From JBBRMW01 sp965246845 (GTDB taxonomy: Bacteria; Chloroflexota; Anaerolineae; Aggregatilineales; UBA2796), in contig CBDFFR010000012.1 of the NCBI GenBank assembly GCA_965246845.1, positions 682,001 through 746,000 of the forward strand: 64,000 nucleotides of DNA, written 5' to 3'. Within the stretch, counting starts at the first letter, position 1, and every line of letters begins with the position of its first letter. Below the pieces are notes generated by a model that had not been told where the DNA came from, did no database searches, and saw only the letters and a list, made by a program, of their open reading frames with translations. Below are positions 26,096 through 33,048 of this stretch, in pieces. The position numbers and the translations under genes are program-made.

Positions 26096-26670
26096 TTGTC
26101 CGCTTCTGGAAGCCCTACGGCGTGCTTCCAGCGTTCACGGACCCGGAAGCCCGCCCGACGCTCGCGGCGTTCATCCCGATCAGGAACATCTACGCGGCGG
26201 GGCGGCTGGATTTGGATTCGGAAGGGTTAATGTTACTCACTGATGACGGCGCGCTGGCGCACCGCCTGACCGATCCGGCCTTCGACCACCCCAAAACGTA
26301 CCTTGTACAGGTCGAGCGCGTCCCGGATGAGGCTGCGCTCGCGAAATTGCGCGCGGGCGGCATCCGCATCGAAGGCTACGCGACGCGCCCCGCACAGGCC
26401 GAACTGATCCCCGATCCTACATTTCTACCCGACCGCGACCCACCGATTCGCTATCGCAAACTCATCCCCACCGCGTGGCTGCGCCTGACGCTCACCGAAG
26501 GCAAAAACCGACAGGTGCGGCGCATGACGGCGGCGGTCGGCTACCCTACTTTGCGGCTGGTGCGGATTGCCATTGGCACGCTGACGCTGGATGACCTCGC
26601 GTTGGGGGAGTACCGCGTGCTGACTCCCCCGGAAGAGCAGCGCCTGCGTGCGAGCCTGCGACGAAGATAG
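26092..26670 (+). CDS. rRNA pseudouridine synthase, RluE/RsuA type
   Basis: A short (192 aa) RsuA/RluB/RluE-family enzyme that converts uridine to pseudouridine in rRNA. The N-terminus IVRFWKPYGVLPAF lacks an S4 domain, as in RluE. The catalytic Asp is in AAGRLDLDSEGLMLLTDDGA, and the family motif TEGKNRQVRRMTAAVGYPT follows. The frame is open further upstream, but the GTG at 26092, overlapping the previous stop as GTGA, gives the family length. RluE modifies 23S rRNA position 2457 in E. coli; the site here is not known. Confidence 0.85.
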   Translation: MIVRFWKPYGVLPAFTDPEARPTLAAFIPIRNIYAAGRLDLDSEGLMLLTDDGALAHRLTDPAFDHPKTYLVQVERVPDEAALAKLRAGGIRIEGYATRPAQAELIPDPTFLPDRDPPIRYRKLIPTAWLRLTLTEGKNRQVRRMTAAVGYPTLRLVRIAIGTLTLDDLALGEYRVLTPPEEQRLRASLRRR

Positions 26671-26680
26671 GCAAACTCCG

Positions 26681-28285
26681 CTATTCGCGTGCGAAGTCGG
26701 AGATGAGCTGCGGCGTCGTGGTATCAAAGCCGACCACATCCAGCATCCCGGCATCTTTCGGGTCCGCGACGCTGAAATTGTTCGCGACCATCCCGACGAC
26801 AATCAGCTTCGCGGGGATGCCGGATTGCTCGCGGTATTCGCGCAATGCCTGAACCGGATGAACGGTTCCTGCCCACGTCTCTGAATCGGTGTAGACTACG
26901 AACGTATCCACCTGTGCGCGGTGCTTCGACGCCCACAGCATCGGCAGCGCGCAATCCGTGCCGCCCATCGGGATGCTGGAAATGACAGCGACCGCCTGAT
27001 CGAGGCGCATACGGGGCGTGATCGGCACTTCAACCAGCTCGTGCGAGAAGCCGAGAAGCGTGTAGTTCGGCTCCGTCGCGGCGGTCACGAGCGCCATTGC
27101 TGCCGAACCAACGCGCGGCGTCAGCCCCTGAATACCCGCAATGTTGCCCATCGTCATCGAGCCGGAGACATCCAGCGCGAGCAGCAACCGTTTGTTGGCG
27201 GGTTCGACGTTGCCGAATGCCTTGTAGAAGGCGGCATCGAGCGCATCCACGACTTTCGGGACGGGCTGCCATTTGCCATTGCCCTTCACGCCCTGCCCAT
27301 TTTTATAGGTCATCAGCGCGGTCAGTACGGCAATCGGGTGAATACGCGCCTTGCGCAAGCCTTCCTGCGCGGTGAGCTGCGCAACCACCGTATCGATGAT
27401 CTCCGGGCGCTCTTTCGCGAGCAATCCGATTTTCGACAAGTTGCCGAGATTGCGAATCAGTGCAGTCAGACCGAGATTGGGCAGGAGCGCTTCCCACACG
27501 TCCGGGTCCGCAAGCGCGGGAGTCGGCAGCATTTCGCGCTGCAACTTGTATTCCCGAATCAGCGTGATCAGCGCCGTTTTATCGGTGGTCGCCTTCGCGC
27601 GCTCTGCTGCCCAGATCACGCGCGCCGCTTCCAGCGGGTGCGGTTCGTCGCCAACGCCCGGCCAGCCCTTCGCAATATAATTGAAGACGACCTGATGCTC
27701 TTCGGTCTGCGGCTGCGGATGCGCGAGACGCAGCAAATCGCGGTGCGTCCAGCCGTCCCGGTTGGCATATTTCACCGCCTGAAACGCGACATCGCGCGCG
27801 GGCTTCCCGGTGTACCACGTCGCGACTGCGCGGCGCAAGCCACGCCCCCAGCCGCGCAAACCATTCACATATTCCGCGAAGTGCAGCAGGTGCGTCCCAA
27901 TCCGGCAGACCTGCGGGAGCGCTTCCGCCGCCGCGCGCTTCGTCGCCTCGTCACCGAGCGCGAAGCATAACGCCAGTGCGAGCAGCGCCGGGTCGTTCTT
28001 CGGCGCACGTCCCGCGAGCGATACCGCCGCGATGCGTGCCACGACGCGCGGACCATCGACGGCGATGCACGCCTTCACCGCAGCCGCGTTTTCGGCGGTC
28101 AGATTGCGCTCCTTCACGTAAAAGGACCCGCCTTCGGACCCCAGAACGAGGAATCGATCCAGCCGCGTCCAGTTATCGACGGCGAAGCTATAGCCGCCTG
28201 CCGAGTTCACCACCTGATTCGGGAGCGGTTCGGACTGCGGCGTGCGTGCGGCGTTTTTCAGATACTGCTTGAGATAATTCACCAT
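26681..28285 (-). CDS. rsr: Ro60-type TROVE and von Willebrand A domain RNA-binding protein (Rsr)
   Basis: Bacterial orthologue of Ro60, a doughnut-shaped protein that binds Y RNAs on its outside and misfolded RNA ends in its cavity; in Deinococcus and Salmonella it works with Y RNA and polynucleotide phosphorylase. The HEAT-like TROVE domain covers residues 1 to about 350 (NSAGGYSFAVDNWTRLDRFL, LGSEGGSFYVKERNLT, WGRGLRRAVATWYTGK, DLLRLAHPQPQTEE, LRNLG-like LIRNLGNLSKIGLL). The vWA domain begins near 360 with the MIDAS motif LALDVSGSMTMG and has GGTDCALPM. The 534-residue length matches Ro60/Rsr. ATG 28285 has GAGGTG six bases upstream; an upstream ATG at 28369 is rejected. Four Y-RNA-like structures lie directly upstream on the same strand. 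Confidence 0.95.
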   Translation of the reverse strand: MVNYLKQYLKNAARTPQSEPLPNQVVNSAGGYSFAVDNWTRLDRFLVLGSEGGSFYVKERNLTAENAAAVKACIAVDGPRVVARIAAVSLAGRAPKNDPALLALALCFALGDEATKRAAAEALPQVCRIGTHLLHFAEYVNGLRGWGRGLRRAVATWYTGKPARDVAFQAVKYANRDGWTHRDLLRLAHPQPQTEEHQVVFNYIAKGWPGVGDEPHPLEAARVIWAAERAKATTDKTALITLIREYKLQREMLPTPALADPDVWEALLPNLGLTALIRNLGNLSKIGLLAKERPEIIDTVVAQLTAQEGLRKARIHPIAVLTALMTYKNGQGVKGNGKWQPVPKVVDALDAAFYKAFGNVEPANKRLLLALDVSGSMTMGNIAGIQGLTPRVGSAAMALVTAATEPNYTLLGFSHELVEVPITPRMRLDQAVAVISSIPMGGTDCALPMLWASKHRAQVDTFVVYTDSETWAGTVHPVQALREYREQSGIPAKLIVVGMVANNFSVADPKDAGMLDVVGFDTTTPQLISDFARE

Positions 28286-28390
28286 GAGTCGCACCTCGTT
28301 CCAGAAACAGGCAACACAAAACCAACGGGAAGCAAATCGCATCCTGTCCTTATGGGCGCTGCATGTCATCGACAGTTGGGAGAAAACAGA

Positions 28391-28457
28391 CGGCGGGCGA
28401 ATTGATGTAAATCGGCGTGTTATCGTTTCAGGATAACCGATTCGCTCCGGCCCGCCG
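28391..28457 (-). ncRNA. Short Y-RNA-like hairpin, unit 4 of the array
   Basis: A 67-base element between the tRNA-like units and the TROVE gene. The closing stem CGGCGGGC (28391-28398) pairs perfectly with GCCCGCCG (28450-28457). Inside, an AATCG/CGATT helix (28410-28414 with 28438-28442) and a GTTATC/GATAAC helix (28419-28424 with 28432-28437) form an inner hairpin. On the RNA strand it carries CGGTTATC, the sequence shared with the neighbouring units, but it has no tRNA-like module. On the minus strand the stem is followed by TCTGTTTTCT, so a terminator or attenuator before the gene is an alternative reading. Confidence 0.5.
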
Positions 28458-28481
28458 CCCGATAATTACGGGGAGAGAAAG

Positions 28482-28611
28482 ATCGCGGATGAAGTTCGTG
28501 CAGGGCAGTCTGTTCTGCCATTAAACTACCGCCCGTCCTGGTTGGGCGGGAGGGACTCGAACCCCCATTTTCCGGTAATGAGCCGATAACCCTTTCACAT
28601 CGACCCGCGAT
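28482..28611 (-). ncRNA. Y RNA-like RNA with tRNA-like module, unit 3
   Basis: About 130 bases. The end helix is ATCGCGG/CCGCGAT (28482-28488 with 28605-28611). Going 5' to 3' on the minus strand, the stem is followed by GGTCG and AAGGGTTATC, shared with the other units. Then comes a T-arm mimic (28550-28566, stem GGGGG/CCCTC with one G-U pair, loop TTCGAGT) and an acceptor-like helix CCGCCC/GGGCGG closed by a nine-base loop (28529-28549). A TA linker and a D-arm mimic GTTT-AATGGCA-GAAC (28512-28526) complete it. This T arm, closed acceptor, UA, D arm order is the circularly permuted layout of bacterial YrlA RNAs, so it is not a tRNA gene. Confidence 0.8.
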
Positions 28612-28623
28612 ATTCGGTTATAG

Positions 28624-28769
28624 ATGCAGGGTCGCGGATAAAGATTGCACAAGGCGTTTTTGCTGCTCTGCCAGTTGAGCTACCACCTCTCGCGAGGTGA
28701 GGGGGACTCGAACCCCCAACCAGCTACATGATAGTGTTAACCTTGACGCGCCGACCCGCGACCCTGCAT
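28624..28769 (-). ncRNA. Y RNA-like RNA with tRNA-like module, unit 2
   Basis: About 146 bases and the clearest copy. A perfect 14-bp end helix joins 28624-28637 to 28756-28769 (ATGCAGGGTCGCGG and its complement). On the minus strand it continues GGGTCG, then GTCAAGGTTAAC. The T-arm mimic is perfect (28701-28717, GGGGG-TTCGAGT-CCCCC). The acceptor mimic CACCTC/GAGGTG (28684-28699) is closed by a GCGA tetraloop of the GNRA class. A TA linker matches tRNA positions 8-9, and the D arm GCTC-AACTGGCA-GAGC (28665-28680) keeps the G-G that docks with the T loop in tRNA. There is no anticodon arm; the long Ro-binding helices take its place. Confidence 0.85.
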
Positions 28770-28784
28770 ATGCACTTGTTAAAG

Positions 28785-28901
28785 CGTTACGGGTGAACCT
28801 TGCCGAGGGTCCGAGAAATGCTCACCAGTTTGAGCGCCAGCGCCACCGAAGCGGCCCCGTAGGAGTTGAACCTGATAACCCTTGAACAGCGACCCGTAAC
28901 G
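28785..28901 (-). ncRNA. Y RNA-like RNA with tRNA-like module, unit 1 (promoter-proximal)
   Basis: About 117 bases. The end helix is CGTTACGGGT/ACCCGTAACG, 10 bp (28785-28794 with 28892-28901). On the minus strand it continues GGGTCG and CAAGGGTTATC, as in unit 3. The T-arm mimic is weaker (AGG-TTCAACT-CCT). The acceptor mimic GCCGC/GTGGC (28842-28846 with 28851-28855) is closed by a stable UUCG tetraloop. The D arm GCTC-AAACTGGT-GAGC (28820-28835) again has G-G. A sigma70-type promoter places the start of transcription at about the first base of the end helix. Confidence 0.78.
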
Positions 28902-28907
28902 ACGCTC

Positions 28908-28935
28908 AGTATAATACAGGTTCCAGCCACGTCAA
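28908..28935 (-). promoter_or_regulatory. Promoter of the Y RNA array
   Basis: On the minus strand TTGACG (28930-28935) and TATACT (28908-28913) are separated by 16 bases; each has five of six consensus bases. Seven bases downstream is 28901, the first base of the unit 1 closing helix. This supports separate transcription of the RNA array, possibly reading on into the TROVE gene. Confidence 0.65.
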
Positions 28936-28988
28936 GGGCGAATATCACGTTTTAGGATTTTTTACAGGTGTACCGGGGTCACAATAGT

Positions 28989-29855
28989 TCAATCGACCAT
29001 CGGCTGCGCGTGTTCGGCGGCATGTTGTGTCGCGCTCCATGTCGCTTCGGCTTGCGTGAATGTCAGCAGGGGGCGCCCTAGTAGCATCGTCGCGCGTGTG
29101 GTATCCAGCGAGAGGTCTGGTGGGCGTCCGGTCCCGGCCAGCGACGCAGTGGTGATGTAATTATCCGCGTTGTAACCAAGCGCGAGCAGCAGCCCGCGAC
29201 CGAGATCGTAGCGGCTCATCGTCTCCGGTCCGGCGAGGTTGAGGACGCCCATTTCATCGCGTTCAGCGAGGTCGAGCAGCGCTTCGGCGAGGTCTACCGC
29301 CCAGACCGGGCTGCGATATTCATCCGCGTAGAGCCGCACCCGTTCTCCATTGCGCATCTTCGCGAGCATCCACGCGACCTGTTTATTGCGCATGTCGAAA
29401 TCGTAGATCAGGCTCGTCCGCACGATCAGCCCCGGCGCTGATTTTTCCATGCGTGCCTTCGCGCGTCCATAGGGTGTAAGCGGCGTGGTCGGCGCGTTTT
29501 CGGAATAGGGCGGCTGTCGCCCGTTGAACACCATATCGGAGGAGAGCGTGATCAGGCGCGCAGTCGGCGTCATATAGCGCCACAGCAAATCCGCCGCGAT
29601 GCCGATTGCCGTCTCGAAAGCATTGCTGAGTTCGGTAATCGCACAGTGGATGACGACATCCGGCGTGACTTCTGCGAACAGACGTCTGACGTGTTCGGGT
29701 TCCGTCAGGTTGCAATACACCGGATTGCCCGCCCGGATACGGTCCGGGTGCGAGAGGTACGTCGCATACACATTCCATCCGGCATTGAGCGCGGTTTCGC
29801 TCAGAACCCCGCCCAGGTCGCCGCTCCCGCCCGTAATTAACAATCGTCGTGTCAT
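28989..29855 (-). CDS. RmlD-like NAD(P)-dependent sugar epimerase/reductase
   Basis: A 288-aa extended short-chain dehydrogenase. The nucleotide loop is LLITGGSGDLGGVLSETAL at the N-terminus. The family motifs PDVVIHCAITE, LITLSSDMVFNG, PLTPYGRAKARME (YxxxK with Tyr and Lys) and VRTSLIYDF are typical of dTDP-4-dehydrorhamnose reductase (RmlD) and methionine adenosyltransferase beta-like proteins. No other rml gene is nearby, so the nucleotide-sugar substrate is open. The start overlaps the rnc stop by four bases, making it the last gene of fabF-rnc-rmlD-like. Confidence 0.8.
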   Translation of the reverse strand: MTRRLLITGGSGDLGGVLSETALNAGWNVYATYLSHPDRIRAGNPVYCNLTEPEHVRRLFAEVTPDVVIHCAITELSNAFETAIGIAADLLWRYMTPTARLITLSSDMVFNGRQPPYSENAPTTPLTPYGRAKARMEKSAPGLIVRTSLIYDFDMRNKQVAWMLAKMRNGERVRLYADEYRSPVWAVDLAEALLDLAERDEMGVLNLAGPETMSRYDLGRGLLLALGYNADNYITTASLAGTGRPPDLSLDTTRATMLLGRPLLTFTQAEATWSATQHAAEHAQPMVD

Positions 29856-30592
29856 GATTCCTCGTCTATTGGTTCAGCGGGCGAAGCATCTTCCAGCGCC
29901 ACGAGCGCGTCCCGCGCGGCTTCCTGTTCGGCGGCGCGTTTGCTGTGTCCGCGCCCCGTGCCGTACACCGTTTCACCGACGACAGCCTCAATCGTGAACA
30001 GGCGGTCGTGTTCGGGTCCCTCGACGTTCTGCACGCGATAGGTCGGCGTCAGGTTCAGGTTGGATTGGCTCCACTCCTGCAAGCGGCTTTTGGCATCCTT
30101 ATCCGAGTCCTCGCGCAGCATCACGCTCAGATGCGGTTCGAGATGCGGCAGGACAAACGCGCGCACCTGGTCGACCCCGCGATCCATATACAACGCGCCG
30201 CTCACGGCCTCAAATGCCCCGCACAGATTGTTATCGCGCTCGCGCCCGCCGTGTTCTTCCTCACCCTTGCCGAGGCGCAGCACGTCTCCGATGCCGACCG
30301 TGCGGGCGATGCTGGCAAGTGTCTCGCGCCGGACCAGTCCCGCGCGCAGGCGCGTCATTTTGCCTTCGGCCAGTTCGGGAAACTGTTTGTACAGCCATTC
30401 CCCGACGATGAAGCCGATCACCGCATCGCCGAGGAATTCCAGGCGCTCGTTGTCCTCGATACCTTCCAGTGGATGTTCATTCAGCCACGAGCGATGGGTA
30501 AGCGCACGGAGCAGCAACAGCGGAGTGGCGAAAGTTACGCCTAGCTGCTGCTGAACATCCTCAAGATTTGCACTGGGAGACTCGACGGCCAA
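29852..30592 (-). CDS. rnc: Ribonuclease III
   Basis: Double-strand-specific endoribonuclease for rRNA and mRNA processing. The catalytic domain has the signature NERLEFLGDAVIGF (Glu49, Glu52, Asp56). The second acidic cluster reads NNLCGAFEAVSGALYMD: Glu128 is present, but the Asp usually four residues before Ala (E. coli Asp114) is Gly125. The C-terminal dsRNA-binding domain (KSRLQEWSQSNLNLTPTY, then GRGHSKRAAEQEAARDAL) is complete. The start is TTG at 30592 with GAGGT close upstream, nine bases after the fabF stop; fabF-rnc linkage is common in bacteria. Confidence 0.92.
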   Translation of the reverse strand: MAVESPSANLEDVQQQLGVTFATPLLLLRALTHRSWLNEHPLEGIEDNERLEFLGDAVIGFIVGEWLYKQFPELAEGKMTRLRAGLVRRETLASIARTVGIGDVLRLGKGEEEHGGRERDNNLCGAFEAVSGALYMDRGVDQVRAFVLPHLEPHLSVMLREDSDKDAKSRLQEWSQSNLNLTPTYRVQNVEGPEHDRLFTIEAVVGETVYGTGRGHSKRAAEQEAARDALVALEDASPAEPIDEES

Positions 30593-30601
30593 GTTACCTC
30601 G

Positions 30602-31837
30602 TTAGCATGCGCGGAAGATCAACGATGCGTTATGCCCACCGAGGCCGAGTGCATTGGACATCACGACCCGCACCTCCGCCTTGCGCGCCGTCAGCGGGAC
30701 GTAATCCAGATCGCACTCCTCGTCGGGGTTTTCAAGGTTGAGCGTCGGTGGGATGATACCTTCATTAATCGCGCGGATCGAAAACGCGGCTTCCATCGCG
30801 GCGGTCGCGCCCATCGCGTGACCCGTCATCGGCTTGGTGGAGCTGATCGCGACCTTGTACGCAGCCTCTCCGAGCGCACGCTTCATCGCGCGGGTTTCGA
30901 TCAGGTCGTTGAGCCGGGTCGCGGTCCCGTGCGCGTTCACATAATCGATTTCGTCCGGCGCGATCTGTGCATCGCGCAGCGCGCGGGTCATCGCGAGCGC
31001 ACCGCCCTTGCCCTGTTCATCGGGCGCGGTCAGGTGATAGGCATCGGCGCTGTTGCCATAGCCGATGATCTCCGCAAGGATGTTCGCGCCGCGCGCTTTT
31101 GCGCTTTCGTACTCCTCAAGGACCAGCACGCCCGCGCCGCTCGATAGTACCATGCCGTCGCGGTCACGGTCGAAGGGCTTCATCGTGCGTTCCGGCGCGC
31201 CGGACCAGTGCGAGAGCGTACCGATCCGGTCCAGACACGCGAAGCCCTGATTGCTGATGCAGAAATCAGCGCATCCGGCCAGTGCTGCGGTGGCTTCGCC
31301 GTGCTTGATCAGCTTGTACGCCTGCCCAATGTTATCCGATCCCGTCGCACACGAACTCACGACGGCATACGTCGGACCCTGCGCGCCATATTGAATACTG
31401 AGCAGCGCCGCAATGCCGTTGTTGATCACCTGCAAAATCGCAAATGGGCTGATGCGCTTCGGTCCGCCTTCGTCGATAGCCTTCTTGTTTATATCATAGC
31501 TGCTATAGCCGCCCGTCGAACTCGATACGATCACGCTCATGCCTTCGCGGTTGCTGTCATTGATGACCAGCCCGGATTGTCGCATCGCTTCGGCTGCCGC
31601 CGCGACCGCATATTGCTGGTGAATATCCATACGACGCGCGTCCTTGAAATCCATGAACCGCGTGGGGTCCCAGCCGCGCACCTCGGCTCCATATTTGACG
31701 GCATAGCGGGAGAGGTCAATCGCGGAGACAGGACCGATACCGCTGCACCCTTCGATAACCGCTTTCCATGTGGTATCCAGATCGTGGCCGAGGGCGCTGA
31801 CGGCTCCCATACCTGTAACGACGACGCGCTGCGTCAT
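30602..31837 (-). CDS. fabF: Beta-ketoacyl-ACP synthase II
   Basis: Condensing enzyme of fatty acid elongation (411 aa). The Cys-His-His triad is visible: Cys in VVSSCATGSDNIGQAY, His in NAHGTATRLND, and His in KPMTGHAMGATAAMEA. The C-terminal GGHNA (LGLGGHNASLIF) is also standard. It opens with VVVTGMGAVSALGHDLDTTW. It heads an operon with rnc and the RmlD-like gene; no acpP lies directly upstream, where a universal stress protein gene is found instead. Confidence 0.93.
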   Translation of the reverse strand: MTQRVVVTGMGAVSALGHDLDTTWKAVIEGCSGIGPVSAIDLSRYAVKYGAEVRGWDPTRFMDFKDARRMDIHQQYAVAAAAEAMRQSGLVINDSNREGMSVIVSSSTGGYSSYDINKKAIDEGGPKRISPFAILQVINNGIAALLSIQYGAQGPTYAVVSSCATGSDNIGQAYKLIKHGEATAALAGCADFCISNQGFACLDRIGTLSHWSGAPERTMKPFDRDRDGMVLSSGAGVLVLEEYESAKARGANILAEIIGYGNSADAYHLTAPDEQGKGGALAMTRALRDAQIAPDEIDYVNAHGTATRLNDLIETRAMKRALGEAAYKVAISSTKPMTGHAMGATAAMEAAFSIRAINEGIIPPTLNLENPDEECDLDYVPLTARKAEVRVVMSNALGLGGHNASLIFRAC

Positions 31838-31939
31838 GGTATTGCTCTTTCGCTCATATCGAATAGTTTAACGCGCGCAATGCGCAACTGCACGCAGAGG
31901 TTGAAACACTCGCTGGGGACGAACGTTGTGAGCGGTTGC

Positions 31940-32431
31940 CTATGTCGAAACGGGGTCCGCAGGCGATGGCACGATCAGGACCGGAATTTCTACCGCGCGG
32001 ATGACTTCATCCGTGACGCTGCCGAAGATCAGGCGACGCAGCCCGCCGCGCCCGTGCGTCGCCATCACGATCACGTCTGCGCCTTTTGCGGCAGCACTGC
32101 TGATCGCTTCCGTGACGTTGCCCTGCATGACTTCGATAGCGGGGACCATGCCCGCGCTTTCAAGCACGCCCGCGATCCGGTTCAGGTAGGTCTTCATTTC
32201 GTCCGCGCTCTCGTCTGTCGTCGGGAGCGCTGCGGGCGCGACGGCGGGGGCGCTCGTGAATGCGATTTCGACCGAATTGGCAACGCTCACGATCTCGCTG
32301 AGACGGTTATCCGGCACGACGGAAAGCAGCCGCACCCGCGCGCCCGGCTCCGCGATGTGTTTGACATATTGCAATATCGATTCAGCGAACGTCGAACCAT
32401 CCAGCGGGACGAGGATTTCCTTGAATGCCAT
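31940..32431 (-). CDS. Universal stress protein (UspA family)
   Basis: A 163-aa single-domain Usp. It opens FKEILVPLDGSTFAESIL and ends with the ATP-binding glycine loop VIVMATHGRGGLRRLIFGSV then VIRAVEIPVLIV (G-2x-G-9x-G-S/T-like pattern), so it is probably of the ATP-binding type. ATG 32431 has AAGGAG eight bases upstream; the longer frame from 32506 is rejected. Confidence 0.88.
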   Translation of the reverse strand: MAFKEILVPLDGSTFAESILQYVKHIAEPGARVRLLSVVPDNRLSEIVSVANSVEIAFTSAPAVAPAALPTTDESADEMKTYLNRIAGVLESAGMVPAIEVMQGNVTEAISSAAAKGADVIVMATHGRGGLRRLIFGSVTDEVIRAVEIPVLIVPSPADPVST

Positions 32432-32552
32432 CTTTTCGACTCCTTTTCGCATGTCGAAGCGTTTAATAAAGGATAGTTCAATTGGTTGCTCTGAGCCATA
32501 ATTCACGTTTCGGGATCAAATCTTTCACTGTCGAAGTAGAACGGCAAATACG

Positions 32553-33017
32553 ATGCTTGAACAGATTACGGGCGATCTTTTGGCTAATTTGGAGCGTCAT
32601 TCGGCGCTCTTGCACGGTGTCAACACGCAAGGGGTGTTTGGCGCTGGCTTCGCCGCTGGTCTAAAGCAGGTTTATTCCGCGTGCGTGCCTGTCTATGAAA
32701 AGGCGTGTATCATGCACGCATTGCATCCGGGAAATATCGTCGTATATGTTCCACCGGAAGACGCGCACCTGCCACAGGTCATTCACGCGGCGACGCAAGA
32801 ATTTTACGGCAAAAAGGGACGCGCAAAAGTTGAATGGGTCCAAGCCGCACTATCGGAAGCCCGTTCCTACCTCGAAACACATGATATTTCCGAAGTTGCG
32901 CTGCCGAAAATCGAGAGTGGATTAGGCGGCTTGAGTTGGGAGTTGCAGGTTTTGCCTATGTTGCAAGTGATCTTTGCAAGCTGGACAGGAACGGCAATCG
33001 TGTATTCCCTAACGTAA
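32553..33017 (+). CDS. Macro domain protein (ADP-ribose-binding, TARG1/ALC1-like)
   Basis: A 154-aa stand-alone macro domain. The strand-loop ITGDLLANL is followed by LLHGVNTQGVFGAGFAAGLK, the substrate loop of the ALC1/TARG1/Poa1 branch. The second loop is ALPKIESGLGGLSWE. Such proteins hydrolyse ADP-ribose esters or ADP-ribose-1''-phosphate, or reverse DNA and protein ADP-ribosylation; DarG antitoxins belong to a related group. No DarT-like toxin gene adjoins it. It is divergent from the stress protein gene. Confidence 0.8.
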   Translation: MLEQITGDLLANLERHSALLHGVNTQGVFGAGFAAGLKQVYSACVPVYEKACIMHALHPGNIVVYVPPEDAHLPQVIHAATQEFYGKKGRAKVEWVQAALSEARSYLETHDISEVALPKIESGLGGLSWELQVLPMLQVIFASWTGTAIVYSLT

Positions 33018-33048
33018 ATCGCTTTCAGTTTCCGATTATGAATTTGTA

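Noticed and set aside
28550..28717. Two canonical-looking T-arm sequences that might mark ordinary tRNA genes on the minus strand
   Set aside because: The acceptor-like helices are closed by loops on the wrong side, no anticodon arm or CCA-proximal end follows, and the order T arm-acceptor-D arm is permuted. They are tRNA-like modules of Y RNAs.
28482..28901. Three recurrences of GACCCG near GATAACCC considered as a CRISPR-like array
   Set aside because: The repeated words are short and diverged, spacing is 117-146 bases, and each unit folds as a long hairpin. No cas gene is present.
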